This document shows positions 63,474 to 64,000 of a DNA stretch of 64,000 nucleotides, piece after piece; positions within the stretch are counted from its first letter, which is position 1, and each line of letters begins with the position of its first letter. The notes below the pieces were generated by a model. That model did no database searches. It saw only the letters and a list, made by a program, of their open reading frames with translations, and was not told the origin of the DNA. This stretch comes from Solanum dulcamara (lineage: Eukaryota; Streptophyta; Magnoliopsida; Solanales; Solanaceae). A program made the translations under genes and the position numbers. The DNA lies in NCBI RefSeq assembly GCF_947179165.1, contig NC_077237.1, positions 89,070,341 to 89,134,340 on the forward strand, written 5' to 3'.

Positions 63474-64000
63474 CTAGATGCAATTATTTGTTCTTCTGTA
63501 ATGCATTTGACCTCGCTGCTTCTTTCGCCTTCTCATAATGATTCTGTATTCTAAATCTTCAGCGATCCTGGAAAGCCAATTTGGATTTTGAGAAAGCATA
63601 AAATATGCAATGGAGAATCCAATAATCAATCCAGTACCATATCCCATAAGAACCACTTTCCAACTGAGCTCACTTAGAAATGTTGAATCATTTTCCTCAT
63701 CCGGCACAAATGTTGTGTCGTTTGTCTCTGGTATCTGGTTACTTCCACAACCTCCAGAAACTGGGAATCCACGCAATCCATCGTTACCTTCATATGAATT
63801 GTTGTCAAATGTATCAAATTGATTCCCTTTTGGAATGCATCCTTCAAGATGATTGCGGGAGAGATTAAAAACTGCAAGAGATGTAAGAGAAGCAAGTTGC
63901 TTTGGTATCTCTCCTGAAAGCCTGTTGGATGAAAGGTCCATTGATTCGACTACAGATAACTTTCCAAGTGATGGTGGTATATGACCCTGCAACTCATTGT
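63474..64000 (-). CDS. Leucine-rich-repeat receptor-like protein (Cf/Eix/RLP12 type), C-terminal part
   Basis: Cell-surface immune-receptor type without a kinase; the rest lies beyond 64000, where the frame is still open. Visible parts in order: the last LRRs (GHIPPSLGKLSVVESMDLSS, RLSGEIPKQLASLTSLAVFN, LSRNHLEGCIP), the cap with GNQFDTFDNNSYEGNDGLRG and FPVSGGCGSN, an acidic linker (PDEENDSTFLSELSWK), a transmembrane helix with GxxxG (GYGTGLIIGFSIAYFML) and a short basic cytosolic tail (MRRRKKQRGQ) ending NNCI. GxxxG helices in this class pair with the kinase SOBIR1, so the same is inferred here. The subgroup resembles solanaceous RLP12-like proteins, not Hcr9 with its KKxx tail. Ligand unknown. 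Confidence 0.9.
   Translation of the reverse strand, partial: NELQGHIPPSLGKLSVVESMDLSSNRLSGEIPKQLASLTSLAVFNLSRNHLEGCIPKGNQFDTFDNNSYEGNDGLRGFPVSGGCGSNQIPETNDTTFVPDEENDSTFLSELSWKVVLMGYGTGLIIGFSIAYFMLSQNPNWLSRIAEDLEYRIIMRRRKKQRGQMHYRRTNNCI

Overview
This is nuclear DNA from a flowering plant, almost certainly a member of the nightshade family (Solanaceae). All genes are split by GT-AG introns and the intergenic DNA is AT-rich. It holds LTR-Copia elements, RTE-type LINEs with TTG-repeat tails, and several short repeats of a kind I associate with tomato, potato and tobacco DNA (an Au-SINE-like fragment, GGATCC-containing MITEs, 'aggggcg' and 'cagtggcgga' repeats). The species cannot be fixed from the sequence alone.

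Layout. 1-1228 (+): 3' end of an SR splicing-factor gene. 1860-7937 (+): complete 14-exon acyl-activating enzyme of the AAE17/AAE18 group ending in the peroxisomal signal SKL; its first intron carries a decayed piece of mitochondrial cox1. 8244-8780 (-): small coiled-coil-like gene with an in-frame duplication and a stop codon. 8.8-16.4 kb: gene-poor, AT-rich, with MITEs, tandem duplications and a Helitron-like end. 16440-17142 (-): unrecognised small gene built from repeated exon-intron modules. 19390-21274 (-): GOT1 membrane-traffic protein. 22998-24702 (-): BAHD acyltransferase. 25-29 kb: repeat-rich, including a 2.5-kb inverted repeat. 29.15-33.5 kb: 5'-truncated Copia element. 34.07-35.00 kb: 5'-truncated RTE LINE. 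35824-37425 (+): 2-oxoglutarate-dependent dioxygenase of the feruloyl-CoA 6'-hydroxylase type. 39029-44154 (-): PP2A catalytic subunit, 11 exons. 44405-50089: decayed but full-length Copia element with both LTRs and a 5-bp target duplication. 51517-54079 (+): complex I subunit NDUFA6/B14 with a stop at codon 11. 56063-62570 (+): DDX3/Ded1-type RNA helicase. 63474-64000 (-): C-terminus of a leucine-rich-repeat receptor-like protein that runs off the window.

The genes are unrelated plant functions (splicing, peroxisomal acyl activation, Golgi traffic, specialised-metabolite acylation and hydroxylation, signalling, respiration, translation, immunity), with no operon or obvious cluster. I see no new multi-gene system. 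The most unusual items are the module-repeat gene at 16.4-17.1 kb, the duplicated splice acceptor in the dioxygenase, the nonsense codon in NDUFA6, the cox1 fragment in the AAE intron, the 12-residue tail duplication in the BAHD enzyme, and the large inverted repeat at 26.2-28.7 kb. Exon boundaries were worked out by hand from reading frame, splice consensus and remembered family sequences.
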